Part shown: piece after piece, positions 16,648 to 25,018 of the stretch
Layout: the number at the start of each line of letters is the position of its first letter
Numbering within the stretch: position 1 is the first letter of the stretch
The notes under the pieces: model-generated
Told to the model about the DNA's origin: nothing
Databases searched by the model: none
The model's input: the letters and a program-made list of their open reading frames with translations, nothing else
Made by a program: the position numbers and the translations under genes
Origin: Psychrobacter piscatorii
GTDB lineage: Bacteria > Pseudomonadota > Gammaproteobacteria > Pseudomonadales > Moraxellaceae
Direction: 5' to 3'
Length of the DNA stretch: 64,000 nucleotides
Assembly (NCBI RefSeq): GCF_904846415.1
Contig: NZ_CAJHAR010000001.1
Coordinates: 62,001-126,000, forward strand

Positions 16648-17889
16648 TCATTCAAAACAAATGCGAGCGGCGTCATTACAGAATGTTTGATTACCATTTT
16701 TAAAGCCTGCTAATGCTTGAGCGTTGGTTCTAATCGTCTCTACCGCATCTTTTGCTTCTAGTATCACGAACGTCGCTGGTGCTCCTACTGCTATCTCTGT
16801 CTGCTTTGAGAGTAGCTGAGCTGCATTCTTGGTAATCATGTTGAACACATCTGCTATCTGCTTATCTTTTACCAACTGTGCGATATTGGCGTACATATTC
16901 GCCATTCTGACCAATGAGGCATCGCCATAAGGTGTGAAAGCATTCAAAATATTATTACTAGAGAGGGTCGTATTGATACCCATCTCTAAAAGCTCATTAG
17001 CATTCACCATGCCTCTAGGAATTAGCAAATCATAATCCCGCCCATTCAAAAATATATCGGTAGCAGGTAAAACAGTCAAAGTAATATCAGCGATTTTCAA
17101 TAACGCTGCCATCTCTGTGCGCTTGTCTTTGTCCATTGCAGACAGTTTGGTCACATGGCCGATAGACACACGGCCTTGGTAATGGCGCTTGATGGTTTCT
17201 TCCACCAGTTTTGGAATGCTGGAGTTTTTTGGATCCAAATCAAAATCGAGATGAAAATCAACATCGACGTCAAATTGTTCTGCCAAATCAAACACCATCT
17301 CGATATGTTTGTCAGGGTTATCATCTTTATAAGGACAACCGCCAACTAAATCAGCGCCTTGCGACAATGCGAGTTTTAATAGCTCATAGGTATGTGGCGC
17401 ATTGGTTAATCCTGATTGGGCAAAAGCACAAATCTCTATATCAATGGCAAATGCGTACTTATCCCGCGCTTTTTTTATTGCATTAAACGCCCGCATTTCT
17501 GTCTTTGAATCGGTTTCGACAAAACTACGCAGACCAACCGTGCCTTTTTTGATGGACATTTCAATCACTTTTGATGCGCGTTCAAATACATCTGCTTCTG
17601 TAAATTCTGTTTTCGCCTTGCTAGTTTCTTCAACAGCTTCGTCTAAATCGCCTTGCTCTATCGTGCAACGATTTAGGATGCAGGCTTTGTCAAGATGAAT
17701 GTGGCTCTCAAAAAATCCTGAGCAGACAAAACGGCCTTTAGCATCAAAAATAGCGGTTGGCTCATTGTCATTATTTTTAAATGCCTCCGAGATGTTGTCA
17801 ATACTCTCAATATGAGAGCCATTTATGCTGATATTGACCAAGTTTTCTCGATTGGCCAATCGGGCATTTTTTATGAGTAAATCTGACAT
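16648..17889 (-). CDS. amidohydrolase family protein (cytosine-deaminase-like), altered catalytic positions
   Basis: Protein of 413 residues with the cytosine-deaminase/AtzC-like amidohydrolase fold. An N-terminal beta domain is followed by the first metal motif SHIHLDKA, the DFHLDFDLDP strand, the IGHVTKLS strand, and the SSNNILNAFTPYGD segment. By alignment to E. coli CodA motifs from memory, the catalytic Glu of HCDE is Phe here (HLDF). The metal-binding Asp before the DPW-like segment is Asn (SSNNI). Either this is a subfamily with a different mechanism or activity is lost. The substrate is unknown. It is monocistronic, with the start ATG at 17889. Low-complexity Lys/Asn-rich stretches differ slightly from the neighbours. 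Confidence 0.75.
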   Translation of the reverse strand: MSDLLIKNARLANRENLVNISINGSHIESIDNISEAFKNNDNEPTAIFDAKGRFVCSGFFESHIHLDKACILNRCTIEQGDLDEAVEETSKAKTEFTEADVFERASKVIEMSIKKGTVGLRSFVETDSKTEMRAFNAIKKARDKYAFAIDIEICAFAQSGLTNAPHTYELLKLALSQGADLVGGCPYKDDNPDKHIEMVFDLAEQFDVDVDFHLDFDLDPKNSSIPKLVEETIKRHYQGRVSIGHVTKLSAMDKDKRTEMAALLKIADITLTVLPATDIFLNGRDYDLLIPRGMVNANELLEMGINTTLSSNNILNAFTPYGDASLVRMANMYANIAQLVKDKQIADVFNMITKNAAQLLSKQTEIAVGAPATFVILEAKDAVETIRTNAQALAGFKNGNQTFCNDAARICFE

Positions 17890-18314
17890 TATGTTTCTCT
17901 TATTGTTTGATGAAGCCTGCGAAAAAATCTATTAAATTCAAAATCAAAAATGCAATTTTGCGCCCTAAAGTAGAATGATTATTGATTGTTATGGTTTTTC
18001 CTACTCAGCGGTCGTTATTTGTTCTTGAATGGTTAGGTACAAATGTGCTCTGAGTTGCTATATAGAATATAATAATTGATATGGGATGACGGCTTTGTTT
18101 ACGAGCACGCTATAGTTCCTGTACCTAAAAACACACTTAAATGTCTGTATTGAATTATCATCACTTTCTTCAATATAAATCAAATAATTTAAGTTTATCT
18201 AATAATTAGGTAAGTAGTGAATAAGTATCAAGCAGTTTATTACGATTGAATTGCACAAGCGTTTTCAAGAGAAATTATCTCATCTACACACAAACAAATG
18301 GATAGGAAAAAAGT
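17890..18314. other. divergent intergenic region before the Roadblock-BLUF-GTPase module
   Basis: A 425-base AT-rich region between two divergent transcripts. Apart from the promoter candidate at 18150-18179 I see no structured element. A leader of about 130 bases before the first Roadblock gene is implied. Confidence 0.4.
18150..18179 (+). promoter_or_regulatory. candidate promoter of the Roadblock-BLUF-GTPase operon
   Basis: -35 TTGAAT (18150-18155), an 18-base spacer and -10 TATAAA (18174-18179). It is the best plus-strand match in the region. Confidence 0.35.
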
Positions 18315-18674
18315 ATGTCAAATATTAATGAGTCTTTGAAAGAATTAATGGATCTTGATGGTGCTATGGGTGCCTGTATCGTTGATTACATGTCAGGTAT
18401 GGTACTAGGTATGATTGGTGGCGGTGTTGATTTAGAACTGGCTGCTGCTGGTAACTCGCAAGTCGTAAAAGCAAAAGTAGCAACGATGAAATCACTAGAC
18501 ATCAAAGGTGAAATCGAAGATATGTTGATCACACTAGAGTCTCAGCTGCACATCATTCGTCCGACAGCCAGTCATGAAGATTTATTCATCTACCTAGTAC
18601 TTGATAAATCAAAAGCGAACCTTGCATTGGCACGCCGTAAAGTACAATCAATTGAAAGCAAATTAGAAATATAA
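18315..18674 (+). CDS. Roadblock/LC7 domain protein A
   Basis: Cytoplasmic protein of 119 residues with a single Roadblock/LC7 (COG2018-like) domain covering nearly its whole length. The visible core is LDGAMGACIVDYMSGMVLG, followed by helix-beta repeats and a C-terminal helix. Roadblock proteins dimerise and act as regulators, often GTPase-activating proteins, of MglA/Ras-like GTPases. A COG2229-type GTPase is encoded 0.9 kb downstream. The ribosome site AGGAAAAAAG is close to the ATG. It is the first gene of a four-gene, same-strand module. The 157-base gap to the next gene holds three inverted repeats. Confidence 0.82.
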   Translation: MSNINESLKELMDLDGAMGACIVDYMSGMVLGMIGGGVDLELAAAGNSQVVKAKVATMKSLDIKGEIEDMLITLESQLHIIRPTASHEDLFIYLVLDKSKANLALARRKVQSIESKLEI

Positions 18675-18690
18675 TTTGGCTAAAATGAAT

Positions 18691-18708
18691 CAAACCGTCG
18701 TTGGTTTG
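18691..18708. repeat. intercistronic hairpin 1
   Basis: CAAACC (18691-18696) with GGTTTG (18703-18708) and a 6-base loop. It is the first of three successive inverted repeats between Roadblock A and the BLUF gene. Confidence 0.5.
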
Positions 18709-18718
18709 TTGAGTCCAG

Positions 18719-18757
18719 CTTATTGCTGATAGTGTGTCAAACATTATGAGCAATAAG
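18719..18757. repeat. intercistronic hairpin 2
   Basis: CTTATTGCT (18719-18727) with AGCAATAAG (18749-18757), 9 bp perfect, with a 21-base loop. Confidence 0.5.
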
Positions 18758-18761
18758 GTCA

Positions 18762-18794
18762 AATTCGTTATATGCGTACTGTGTATAACGAATT
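18762..18794. repeat. intercistronic hairpin 3
   Basis: AATTCGTTATA (18762-18772) with TATAACGAATT (18784-18794), 11 bp perfect, with an 11-base loop. It lies about 38-65 bases before the BLUF start codon and is followed by T/A-rich sequence. It could be an operator or an mRNA attenuator that lowers expression of the downstream genes. Confidence 0.5.
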
Positions 18795-18858
18795 ATTATT
18801 TTATATATAGTTATAAAGAATTTATTGAGTTTTGGATGTTCTATCAAATGGTGACAAA

Positions 18859-19587
18859 ATGAAATGTGTTGCATATGTCAGCAGAGCGCCTATCAAAGAT
18901 CGCAGTGTTCGTATGCCTGCTGGATTATCAGATATTGTCAGAGTCTCTAGCAAGCATAATCCAGAGTTGCAAATCACTGGTATCATATCCTATCGCGAAG
19001 GGCAGTATCTTCAAGTACTTGAAGGCCCTTATGCAGCAGTAGATAAGTTGATGGCCAAGATAGCATCTGATCCTAGACATAAAGATATTTGGGTTTTTCT
19101 TGAAAAGGATGTGACAGAGCGCAGCTTTGATAATTGGGGCGTCAGCGTGTTTGACTTTGTAGATAAAGGCACTTTTTTTGATACTTTTATTGAAAATAAC
19201 AGTGCGGTTTTAAATAGTTTTGATGAACTACAAACCAAGCGTATTCAGCCTTTCTTTGACATAAAAAAATCTAATAACGCCTCCCAAAAGGATTATAAAG
19301 GCAAAAGTCTCAAATTATTGGCTTGGCCTGACTTAAATCATGAAAGTAACCCTCAAATGATTATGGATTTGTGTGTTAAATTGACTAAGAAACCGTATCC
19401 ATTTGATGCGTTAGTGGATAGTGGTGAGTTTGGCTCACTTGATCAAGTCACAAAAATGATAGTAGGATTTGAGCAATCAGGTATACTAAATGTGACAGAC
19501 GCACAGCCAGTAGATGAGCAAAAGGTTAGTGAAAAAAAACCTAACAAATTTTACGGTGCGATCAAAAGATTCTTAGGAATGAGGTAA
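18859..19587 (+). CDS. BLUF-domain blue-light (FAD) receptor with C-terminal extension
   Basis: Photoreceptor of about 242 residues. Residues 1-100 form a BLUF domain with the flavin-contacting residues in place: Tyr6 (AYVSRA), Asn34 (HNPELQITG), Gln49 ([10 protein letters not shown]) and Trp93 (DNWGVSV). The Met that usually follows two residues after the Trp is Val95. Residues about 130-225 are an unrecognised module that could be winged-helix-like ([20 protein letters not shown]). The last 13 residues ([13 protein letters not shown]) are a basic amphipathic segment that could touch membrane or the partner GTPase. I chose the ATG at 18859 because GGTGA lies upstream and BLUF proteins start there. 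The ATG at 18832 is possible. The GTPase gene starts 5 bases after the stop. Confidence 0.82.
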   Translation: MKCVAYVSRAPIKDRSVRMPAGLSDIVRVSSKHNPELQITGIISYREGQYLQVLEGPYAAVDKLMAKIASDPRHKDIWVFLEKDVTERSFDNWGVSVFDFVDKGTFFDTFIENNSAVLNSFDELQTKRIQPFFDIKKSNNASQKDYKGKSLKLLAWPDLNHESNPQMIMDLCVKLTKKPYPFDALVDSGEFGSLDQVTKMIVGFEQSGILNVTDAQPVDEQKVSEKKPNKFYGAIKRFLGMR

Positions 19588-19591
19588 AAAA

Positions 19592-20125
19592 TTGAATTAT
19601 CAAAAGCTAGCTATCATTGGTGAAGTGGGCGCCGGAAAAACTCGAATGGTTAAGACTTTAAGTGAGATAAGTCCTTTCGAGACAGAAGCAAAATCCAGTA
19701 TTGATATTGGTAAAGAGTACACCACCGTCGGTATTGATTATGGAAGAATCACCCTGTCTGATGATATGGCATTAGGTATTTATGGGGTTCCAGGTCAAGA
19801 GCGTTTTTCGTTTTTGTGGGAATTCGTCAATCACTCCTTGTGGGGTTTGCTAATCTTGATCAAGCATGGTGAGACGCCTGATTATGCTAACTTAGATAAA
19901 CTGCTACATTTTTTTGCACCAGCAGAAAAGCAGACGACTTGTATTATTGGTATTACACATTGTGAAGATGCTGATAAACAAAGCTTGGCAGCGCTCGGAC
20001 AAGAAATTAGAGTCATGCTGATGGAGCACGATATAGTTGCTCCAGTAATCAATACAGATCCTAGAAACAAAGAGTCCGCCGTGTCTCTATTATCATTATT
20101 TAATACCCTGAACAATCAAGGTTGA
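19592..20125 (+). CDS. COG2229-type small GTPase
   Basis: Ras-like small GTPase of 177 residues. The P-loop is GEVGAGKT (residues 10-17), the switch I threonines are in EYTTVGID (44-45), and switch II is YGVPGQERF with Gly65 where Ras has Asp. The GxPGQERF form is characteristic of the COG2229/Srp102-like GTPases that pair with Roadblock proteins, including the CvnD class. The specificity loop is probably THCED (122-126). No lipid anchor motif is seen. The start is TTG with GAGG about 7 bases upstream and inside the end of the BLUF gene. It overlaps the next gene by one base, so these two are translationally coupled. Confidence 0.85.
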   Translation: MNYQKLAIIGEVGAGKTRMVKTLSEISPFETEAKSSIDIGKEYTTVGIDYGRITLSDDMALGIYGVPGQERFSFLWEFVNHSLWGLLILIKHGETPDYANLDKLLHFFAPAEKQTTCIIGITHCEDADKQSLAALGQEIRVMLMEHDIVAPVINTDPRNKESAVSLLSLFNTLNNQG

Positions 20126-20538
20126 TGTTAGATATGACTACACAAAACGAAAAATCACCAGCGAAAATAGCACTTTTAGGTCACATGAAAGCCTTATGTG
20201 AAGCCAATAGAGAAATCATATTGGTCAGCTTATGCACCACAGACGGTTTTCCTATCAGCTGCTTCTCGATCAAAGAGTTGAGCAACCAATCCGATAAGTT
20301 TGCGGCGATGAGCAGTACGCTATCAGCGCTCAGCGACTCATCAGCTACCCAGATGAAACAAGGTAAGTGCGATATCACAATCGTTGAAGCCACGTCTGGC
20401 AACATGCTATTTGTCAAAACAGACTATATCGGCAAGCCATGTGTATTGACCGTTGTGGCACAAGACAAGATGGCATTAGCAGAAGCAAGATATAAGACCA
20501 AGAAGCTGATTGGTCAAATCTCAGCGATTACTGAGTAG
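20125..20538 (+). CDS. Roadblock/LC7 domain protein B
   Basis: Second Roadblock/LC7-like protein, about 137 residues, with LVSLCTTDGFPISCFS near the start and KCDITIVEATSGNMLFVK in the core. It is probably the regulator (GAP or effector bridge) of the GTPase encoded immediately before it. Its ATG overlaps the GTPase stop as TGATG. An in-frame TTG one codon earlier (20122) and an ATG at 20134 are alternatives. It has a tripled Ser-rich segment (SSTLSALSDSS). The module ends here. The hairpin AGCGC/GCGCT at about 20560 is not followed by T and is only a weak terminator. Confidence 0.78.
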   Translation: MLDMTTQNEKSPAKIALLGHMKALCEANREIILVSLCTTDGFPISCFSIKELSNQSDKFAAMSSTLSALSDSSATQMKQGKCDITIVEATSGNMLFVKTDYIGKPCVLTVVAQDKMALAEARYKTKKLIGQISAITE

Positions 20539-20624
20539 AGTGAAATTATTGAGAGCAGAGCGCTTCGTAGAGTAACTACGGCGCTATACTTTGTAAAAGA
20601 ATAACCTTGCGCAATCAACTCCTA

Positions 20625-21530
20625 TCAAAAATCATCCCAATAGGGATGATCACCAAAGCGCTCGGCAATGAAGTCAATCAAATAACGACAACGCTGCGAT
20701 AAAAATCGATTTTTTGGATAGACGGCATACGCGTTTAGTATTGGCAATTGATACTGCTGCAAAATCGGTACAAGCTCGCCGTGTGCTAGTTTTTTATAAG
20801 CGATAAAAGTTGGAATGACAGTAATGCCATGTCCTTTTACTGCCAAATCCGTTAAAAACTCACCATTGGTGGCTTTAATTTTGGCATTCATCGCGTGATA
20901 ATGCTTTTTCCCTTGGGCATCAATCAGCTCTATGCTGTTTGTTTGACCAAGACTGTATTGCAAAAACTCATGCCCCTCTAAATCTTCTAATGTATCAGGT
21001 GTGCCCATTCTTTTTAGATAGTCGGGACTGGCGCAGATGACGCAACGAATCCGTGCCAGCGGCTTTGCTTGATAACTAGAATCTCGTAGCTCTCTGATTC
21101 GAATAGCCAGCTCATATCCTTCTTCAATCAAATCAACATGCCGATCAGAAAAATCCAACTCAAACTTCAGGTTTGGGTGCTGATTGGCGTATTCATCAAT
21201 CACATCAGTCAGATGCATAAGACCAAACGATAACGGCGCTGTCATCTTTAGCGTGCCGCCAATGCGTGTTGGCGTATCACTGGTAGTCTCGTTCAAGGCA
21301 TCAACCGCGTTTAAGATACTGTTGACCTGCTGATAGTACTGCTCACCTGCTTGTGTCAAGTGAGAGTGGCGCGTCGTACGGCTGATCAACTGAGTGCCTA
21401 GGCGCGTCTCCAAGTCTTGTAGGCGGCGGCTGACAGCTGACTTTGCAATATTTAATTGCTCAGCGGCTTTGGTAATACTGCCTGCCTCGACAATGCGTAC
21501 AAACATCGCCATGTCTTCTAACTGTCCCAT
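20625..21530 (-). CDS. LysR-family transcriptional regulator
   Basis: LysR regulator of 301 residues with an N-terminal winged helix-turn-helix (about 1-60, SITKAAEQLNIAKSAVSRRLQDLE). A type 2 periplasmic-binding-like effector domain follows (about 90-295). It belongs to the CrgA-like/YhjC-like subgroup, judging from LEDLEGHEFLQYSLG and the C-terminal NRFLSQRCRYLIDFIAE. It is divergent from the pirin-pirin-nitroreductase genes, the classic LysR arrangement, so those are its likely targets. The inducer is unknown. Confidence 0.9.
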   Translation of the reverse strand: MGQLEDMAMFVRIVEAGSITKAAEQLNIAKSAVSRRLQDLETRLGTQLISRTTRHSHLTQAGEQYYQQVNSILNAVDALNETTSDTPTRIGGTLKMTAPLSFGLMHLTDVIDEYANQHPNLKFELDFSDRHVDLIEEGYELAIRIRELRDSSYQAKPLARIRCVICASPDYLKRMGTPDTLEDLEGHEFLQYSLGQTNSIELIDAQGKKHYHAMNAKIKATNGEFLTDLAVKGHGITVIPTFIAYKKLAHGELVPILQQYQLPILNAYAVYPKNRFLSQRCRYLIDFIAERFGDHPYWDDF

Positions 21531-21603
21531 TATCGATGCCTCATGATTGTTCTAATAAAAAGAATAGTTATTTGCATTTACGTCTGTTTATCTCTGTATA
21601 GTC

Positions 21604-21627
21604 AACAATTATAATAGATACATTGTT
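21604..21627 (+). promoter_or_regulatory. inverted repeat around a candidate -10 in the LysR-pirin intergenic region
   Basis: AACAAT (21604-21609) and ATTGTT (21622-21627) flank a perfect -10 TATAAT (21610-21615) about 75 bases before the first pirin. The corresponding -35 is weak (TTTATC), as is usual for activated promoters. Confidence 0.4.
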
Positions 21628-21689
21628 CAATCACGTGAATTAATAACAAATATATAGATGATAAACGTGTTGATAATTAAGGATAAATA

Positions 21690-22403
21690 ATGAAAACGAT
21701 CTATCATGCAGCAGACTCCCGCGGTAATGCCAACCATGGCTGGCTCAAAAGCCGTCATACCTTTAGCTTTGCCAATTACTATAATCCTGAGCGTATGGGC
21801 TTTGGGGTGTTACGTGTCATTAATGATGATTTTGTCATTGGTGGTCAAGGGTTTGGCAACCACTCGCACCGTGATATGGAAATTATCAGCATTCCTTTAG
21901 CTGGCAAACTTGCGCATGGCGATAGCATCGGTAATGAAGGCATGATTGAGACGGGTGAGATCCAAGTCATGTCAGCGGGCACAGGCATCACCCATAGTGA
22001 AATGAATGGTAGTCGTGAAGAAGCCGTAAGGTTTTTACAAATCTGGGTCATGCCAAATAAAATGAACGTTGCCCCTCGCTATCAGCAAGTGCATATGGGG
22101 ACAATCATGACATCCAACCAGTTTAATCAAGTGTTATCGCCAAATGTGGATGATGCAGGGGTTTGGATTCATCAAGATGCTTGGTTCAGCATGGGAGAGT
22201 TTGATAAAGGCGTGACGCAGACCTATCAGCTAAACAACTCTAATAACGGTGTTTATATTTTTGTGATTGCAGGAACAATCGTGATAGACGGTAACATTTT
22301 GTCTACTCGAGACAGCCTTGGAGTTTGGGATACTAAGCACTTCACTATGGAAGCGGAAGAGGCTGCAAAAGTATTGGTGATGGAAGTACCGCTATCTTTG
22401 TAA
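21690..22403 (+). CDS. pirin family protein (quercetinase-like) 1
   Basis: Bicupin pirin-like protein of 237 residues similar to YhhW. The metal site of the N-terminal cupin is complete: His58 and His60 (GNHSHRDME), His102 and Glu104 (GITHSEM). YhhW-type pirins have quercetin 2,3-dioxygenase activity in vitro, and the physiological substrate is unclear. The start is preceded by AAGGATAA. It is followed 30 bases later by a second pirin gene, and both are likely under the divergent LysR regulator. Confidence 0.88.
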   Translation: MKTIYHAADSRGNANHGWLKSRHTFSFANYYNPERMGFGVLRVINDDFVIGGQGFGNHSHRDMEIISIPLAGKLAHGDSIGNEGMIETGEIQVMSAGTGITHSEMNGSREEAVRFLQIWVMPNKMNVAPRYQQVHMGTIMTSNQFNQVLSPNVDDAGVWIHQDAWFSMGEFDKGVTQTYQLNNSNNGVYIFVIAGTIVIDGNILSTRDSLGVWDTKHFTMEAEEAAKVLVMEVPLSL

Positions 22404-22433
22404 ATAAATAGGGCATATACCAAGAGGTGTCAC

Positions 22434-23387
22434 ATGACAATTAGAACTCTAGAGCCACGAATGACTGAGGTTGGCGGTGTTCCTATTGCTCGATTACTGC
22501 CTAACAAAGGCAAACAGCCCATTGGCGCGTGGTGCTTTTTGGATCATGCAGGGCCAGCTGAGTTTGCTCAAGATGATTTAGGGGTGCAAGTTGGGCGCCA
22601 TCCGCATACCAATCTACAGACGTTTAGCTGGATGATTGAGGGTGAGATTTTACACAAAGACAGCTTGGGTAGCGCGCAAGTCATTGCCAAAAACCAAGTC
22701 AACCTCATGACGGCAGGTACTGGGCTGACACAAGGTATCAGCCATACAGAGCAAAGCGTGTTTTTGGACAGTGCTGACTCAGATGCTGCTCACTCAAGCG
22801 TCGCTGAGCGTCATATCAATATGGTACAGCTGTGGATCGCTTTACCCACTGACCAGCAGATTGAACGCAGTTTTCACCATTATCCGGAGCTGCCAACATG
22901 GACTGAGGGCAACGTCGAGCTGATTCTGACTACGGGTAGTTACAAATCAGCGTCTGGTGAGCACTATCAAGCGCCAACGTTGCAGTACTCAAAGATGGTT
23001 GGGATTGATGTGCATTTTTTAGAAGATGGGGACGTCACGCTGAATTTGGAAGCAAGCTTTGAGTACGGTGTTTTGGTGGTTGTCGGTACGTTAGAGTCTG
23101 AAGGTCAGGTGTATAAAAAAGACCAATTATTACGCTTTCATCGTACAGACGTTAATAACGATACAACGATAACGCTGGTTGCCAAGAAAGGCACACGCTT
23201 GATGTTTATTGGCGGTGAGCCTTTAGATAACCGAGTATTACTGTGGTGGAACTTTGTCGCTGATAACAAAGAAGAGCTTGAGCAGTCAGTGATCGATTGG
23301 AATAATGGCCATGAGCGTTTTGGCAAGGTTGATTCTGATATGCAGCGTCTGATGGCACCAGAACTACCCAAAGGCTTCAAAGGCTAA
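22434..23387 (+). CDS. pirin family protein 2
   Basis: Longer pirin-type bicupin of 317 residues. The N-terminal cupin carries His56/His58 (GRHPHTN) and His104/Glu106 (GISHTEQ), so metal binding is expected. The C-terminal cupin ends in LLWWNFVADNKEEL and is typical of the longer pirin branch (PirA). It has a ribosome site AAGAGGTG. It is cotranscribed with the preceding pirin (30-base gap). The two are not close copies. Confidence 0.88.
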   Translation: MTIRTLEPRMTEVGGVPIARLLPNKGKQPIGAWCFLDHAGPAEFAQDDLGVQVGRHPHTNLQTFSWMIEGEILHKDSLGSAQVIAKNQVNLMTAGTGLTQGISHTEQSVFLDSADSDAAHSSVAERHINMVQLWIALPTDQQIERSFHHYPELPTWTEGNVELILTTGSYKSASGEHYQAPTLQYSKMVGIDVHFLEDGDVTLNLEASFEYGVLVVVGTLESEGQVYKKDQLLRFHRTDVNNDTTITLVAKKGTRLMFIGGEPLDNRVLLWWNFVADNKEELEQSVIDWNNGHERFGKVDSDMQRLMAPELPKGFKG

Positions 23388-23595
23388 TTATCAACACGCA
23401 AAATTTATTAACCTATTTTTCAAAGACAATCACTATCGTTAAGTTTTTTTTACAAAAAAGTTATGGGGTTTTAAGTGAATTGTTCCGATAATAGCGCAAA
23501 TAAACAAATTATTTTATAAAAACTTGTTGATCATAAGATTGACAAGGTCTATCAACCCAAAGCAAATCATTCCTACAATAATATGGAGAAGTATT

Positions 23596-24207
23596 ATGTC
23601 AGAACTAAAAGACTTACAGCAATTAGCAGAGAAACGCCGTACTATTTATGCACTAAGCGACCAGTTGCCAGTATCTAACGATGAAGTCGTCAAAGTAGTT
23701 GAGCATGCTGTCTTGCATACACCATCATCATTTAACTCGCAATCAACGCGTGTCGTTGTGTTATTCGGTGACGAGCATCATAAACTATGGGATATGACTG
23801 AAGACGCACTACGTGCAATCGTTGGTGATGAAGAAGCGTTCAAGTCAACTAAAGAAAAAATTGCTGGTTTTAGAGCGGGTGCTGGCACGGTATTGTTCTT
23901 TGAAGATAAAGCAGTGGTAAGAGGCATGCAAGAAGCAGCGCCTTTGTATGCTGATAATTTTCCAATTTGGGCAACTCAAACCAACGCCATGCATCAGTAC
24001 GTCATCTGGACGGCACTAGCAAGCATTGATGTCGGTGCAAACTTGCAACACTATAACCCAGTAATCGATCAAAAAGTCGCGAGCACTTGGAATATCGATG
24101 CAGACTGGGAGTTAAAAGCACAAATGGTATTTGGTAAGATTGAGCAGCCAGCGGGCGACAAAGAATTCAAGCCACTTGATGAGCGTATGAAAGTGTTTGG
24201 TGCTTAA
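23596..24207 (+). CDS. nitroreductase family protein
   Basis: FMN-dependent nitroreductase-fold protein of 203 residues, of the FRP/Frm2-like branch: RRTIYALSDQLPVSNDEVVK, TPSSFNSQSTRVVVLFG, and later TNAMHQYVIWTALAS with GANLQHYNP. These are NAD(P)H-dependent reductases of quinones or nitro compounds. The frame opens at 23524, but the ATG at 23596 has GGAGAAG nearby, which fixes the start. It lies 210 bases after the pirins, possibly with its own promoter, and is followed by a strong terminator. Confidence 0.85.
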   Translation: MSELKDLQQLAEKRRTIYALSDQLPVSNDEVVKVVEHAVLHTPSSFNSQSTRVVVLFGDEHHKLWDMTEDALRAIVGDEEAFKSTKEKIAGFRAGAGTVLFFEDKAVVRGMQEAAPLYADNFPIWATQTNAMHQYVIWTALASIDVGANLQHYNPVIDQKVASTWNIDADWELKAQMVFGKIEQPAGDKEFKPLDERMKVFGA

Positions 24208-24264
24208 GATAAGCAGCTTATTGCTTTATTTTAGGAAATATCCTAAATAAAATATATGTCACAT

Positions 24265-24301
24265 AAAAAAACGCCACCCAATCATTGGATGGCGTTTTTT
24301 T
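24265..24301 (+). terminator. rho-independent terminator after the nitroreductase gene
   Basis: AAAAAACGCCA (24265-24275) pairs with TGGCGTTTTTT (24290-24300), with inner CCAA/TTGG pairing. Confidence 0.8.
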
Positions 24302-24371
24302 ATGAATAATAAAAATTAAAGACAGTACAGCTATACTGGATGTTTGCAGAACTGATGCGACAATTTAATGA

Positions 24372-24806
24372 TTATTTGCGTTGCATTAAACTGTTGGCGA
24401 CCCATGCTGGACCGATTAACAAAAACTGTAAATCTTCAAAAAATGAGGGTTTTTTGCCTTCGATTTTATGACCAATAAACTGACCAATCCAAGCAACGAC
24501 AAATACTGCCGCCCACGCTTTGAATCCCCATGGCATTGCTGCCATGACCGACAGACAAATCAGAATAAACAGCCCCATTGCCAAAAATAGCGGCGTAGAT
24601 AAGTGTATATAAAACAGTAATACCAACGCACTCAGTACGAGAGTAAACCACACAGACAGCGACATTCCCATGCCCAGCAGGCTGACAAAAATCGTTGGCA
24701 CACATAGCCAATGGATTTTTTTATTGACCAAGTTTTGGTGACTGACCGCGTACTCGCTGAGCCACTGCTCGAGCGTGCGTTTGGACATTTTGGGTTGACG
24801 AGACAT
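24372..24806 (-). CDS. Mpo1-like / DUF962 membrane protein
   Basis: Inner-membrane protein of 144 residues with several hydrophobic helices. It matches the YGL010w/Mpo1 family, which in yeast is an Fe2+-dependent 2-hydroxy fatty acid dioxygenase. Conserved histidines are visible: His23 (SHQN), His32 (KKIHWLC) and His113 (GHKIEGKKPSFFEDLQFLLIGP). The C-terminal GKKPSFFEDLQFLLIGPAWV is the family signature. The start has AAGGAGG-like sequence upstream. It stands alone. Confidence 0.85.
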   Translation of the reverse strand: MSRQPKMSKRTLEQWLSEYAVSHQNLVNKKIHWLCVPTIFVSLLGMGMSLSVWFTLVLSALVLLFYIHLSTPLFLAMGLFILICLSVMAAMPWGFKAWAAVFVVAWIGQFIGHKIEGKKPSFFEDLQFLLIGPAWVANSLMQRK

Positions 24807-25018
24807 ACTAACCTCCTTGTTAGTAAATGAAATAAAACACTGACATGCGCTATCACTTTAAATATTAACATGCGCAATTAGTACCAGTTGTAGCACTAAT
24901 TGCGCGTGTCTACCATTTTATCTGATAGACGGCACAGTCAATTTCACTCGTATTGCCAATGCGATATTAGTAGGATTTATCTCAATATCTCAAACGCTTT
25001 TTTCTACAGATGTTGCTA

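Noticed and set aside
19786..19806. GTPase switch II Gly65 in place of the Ras Asp read as a dead enzyme
   Set aside because: GxPGQERF is normal in the COG2229 GTPase branch, so this is a family trait, not a loss.
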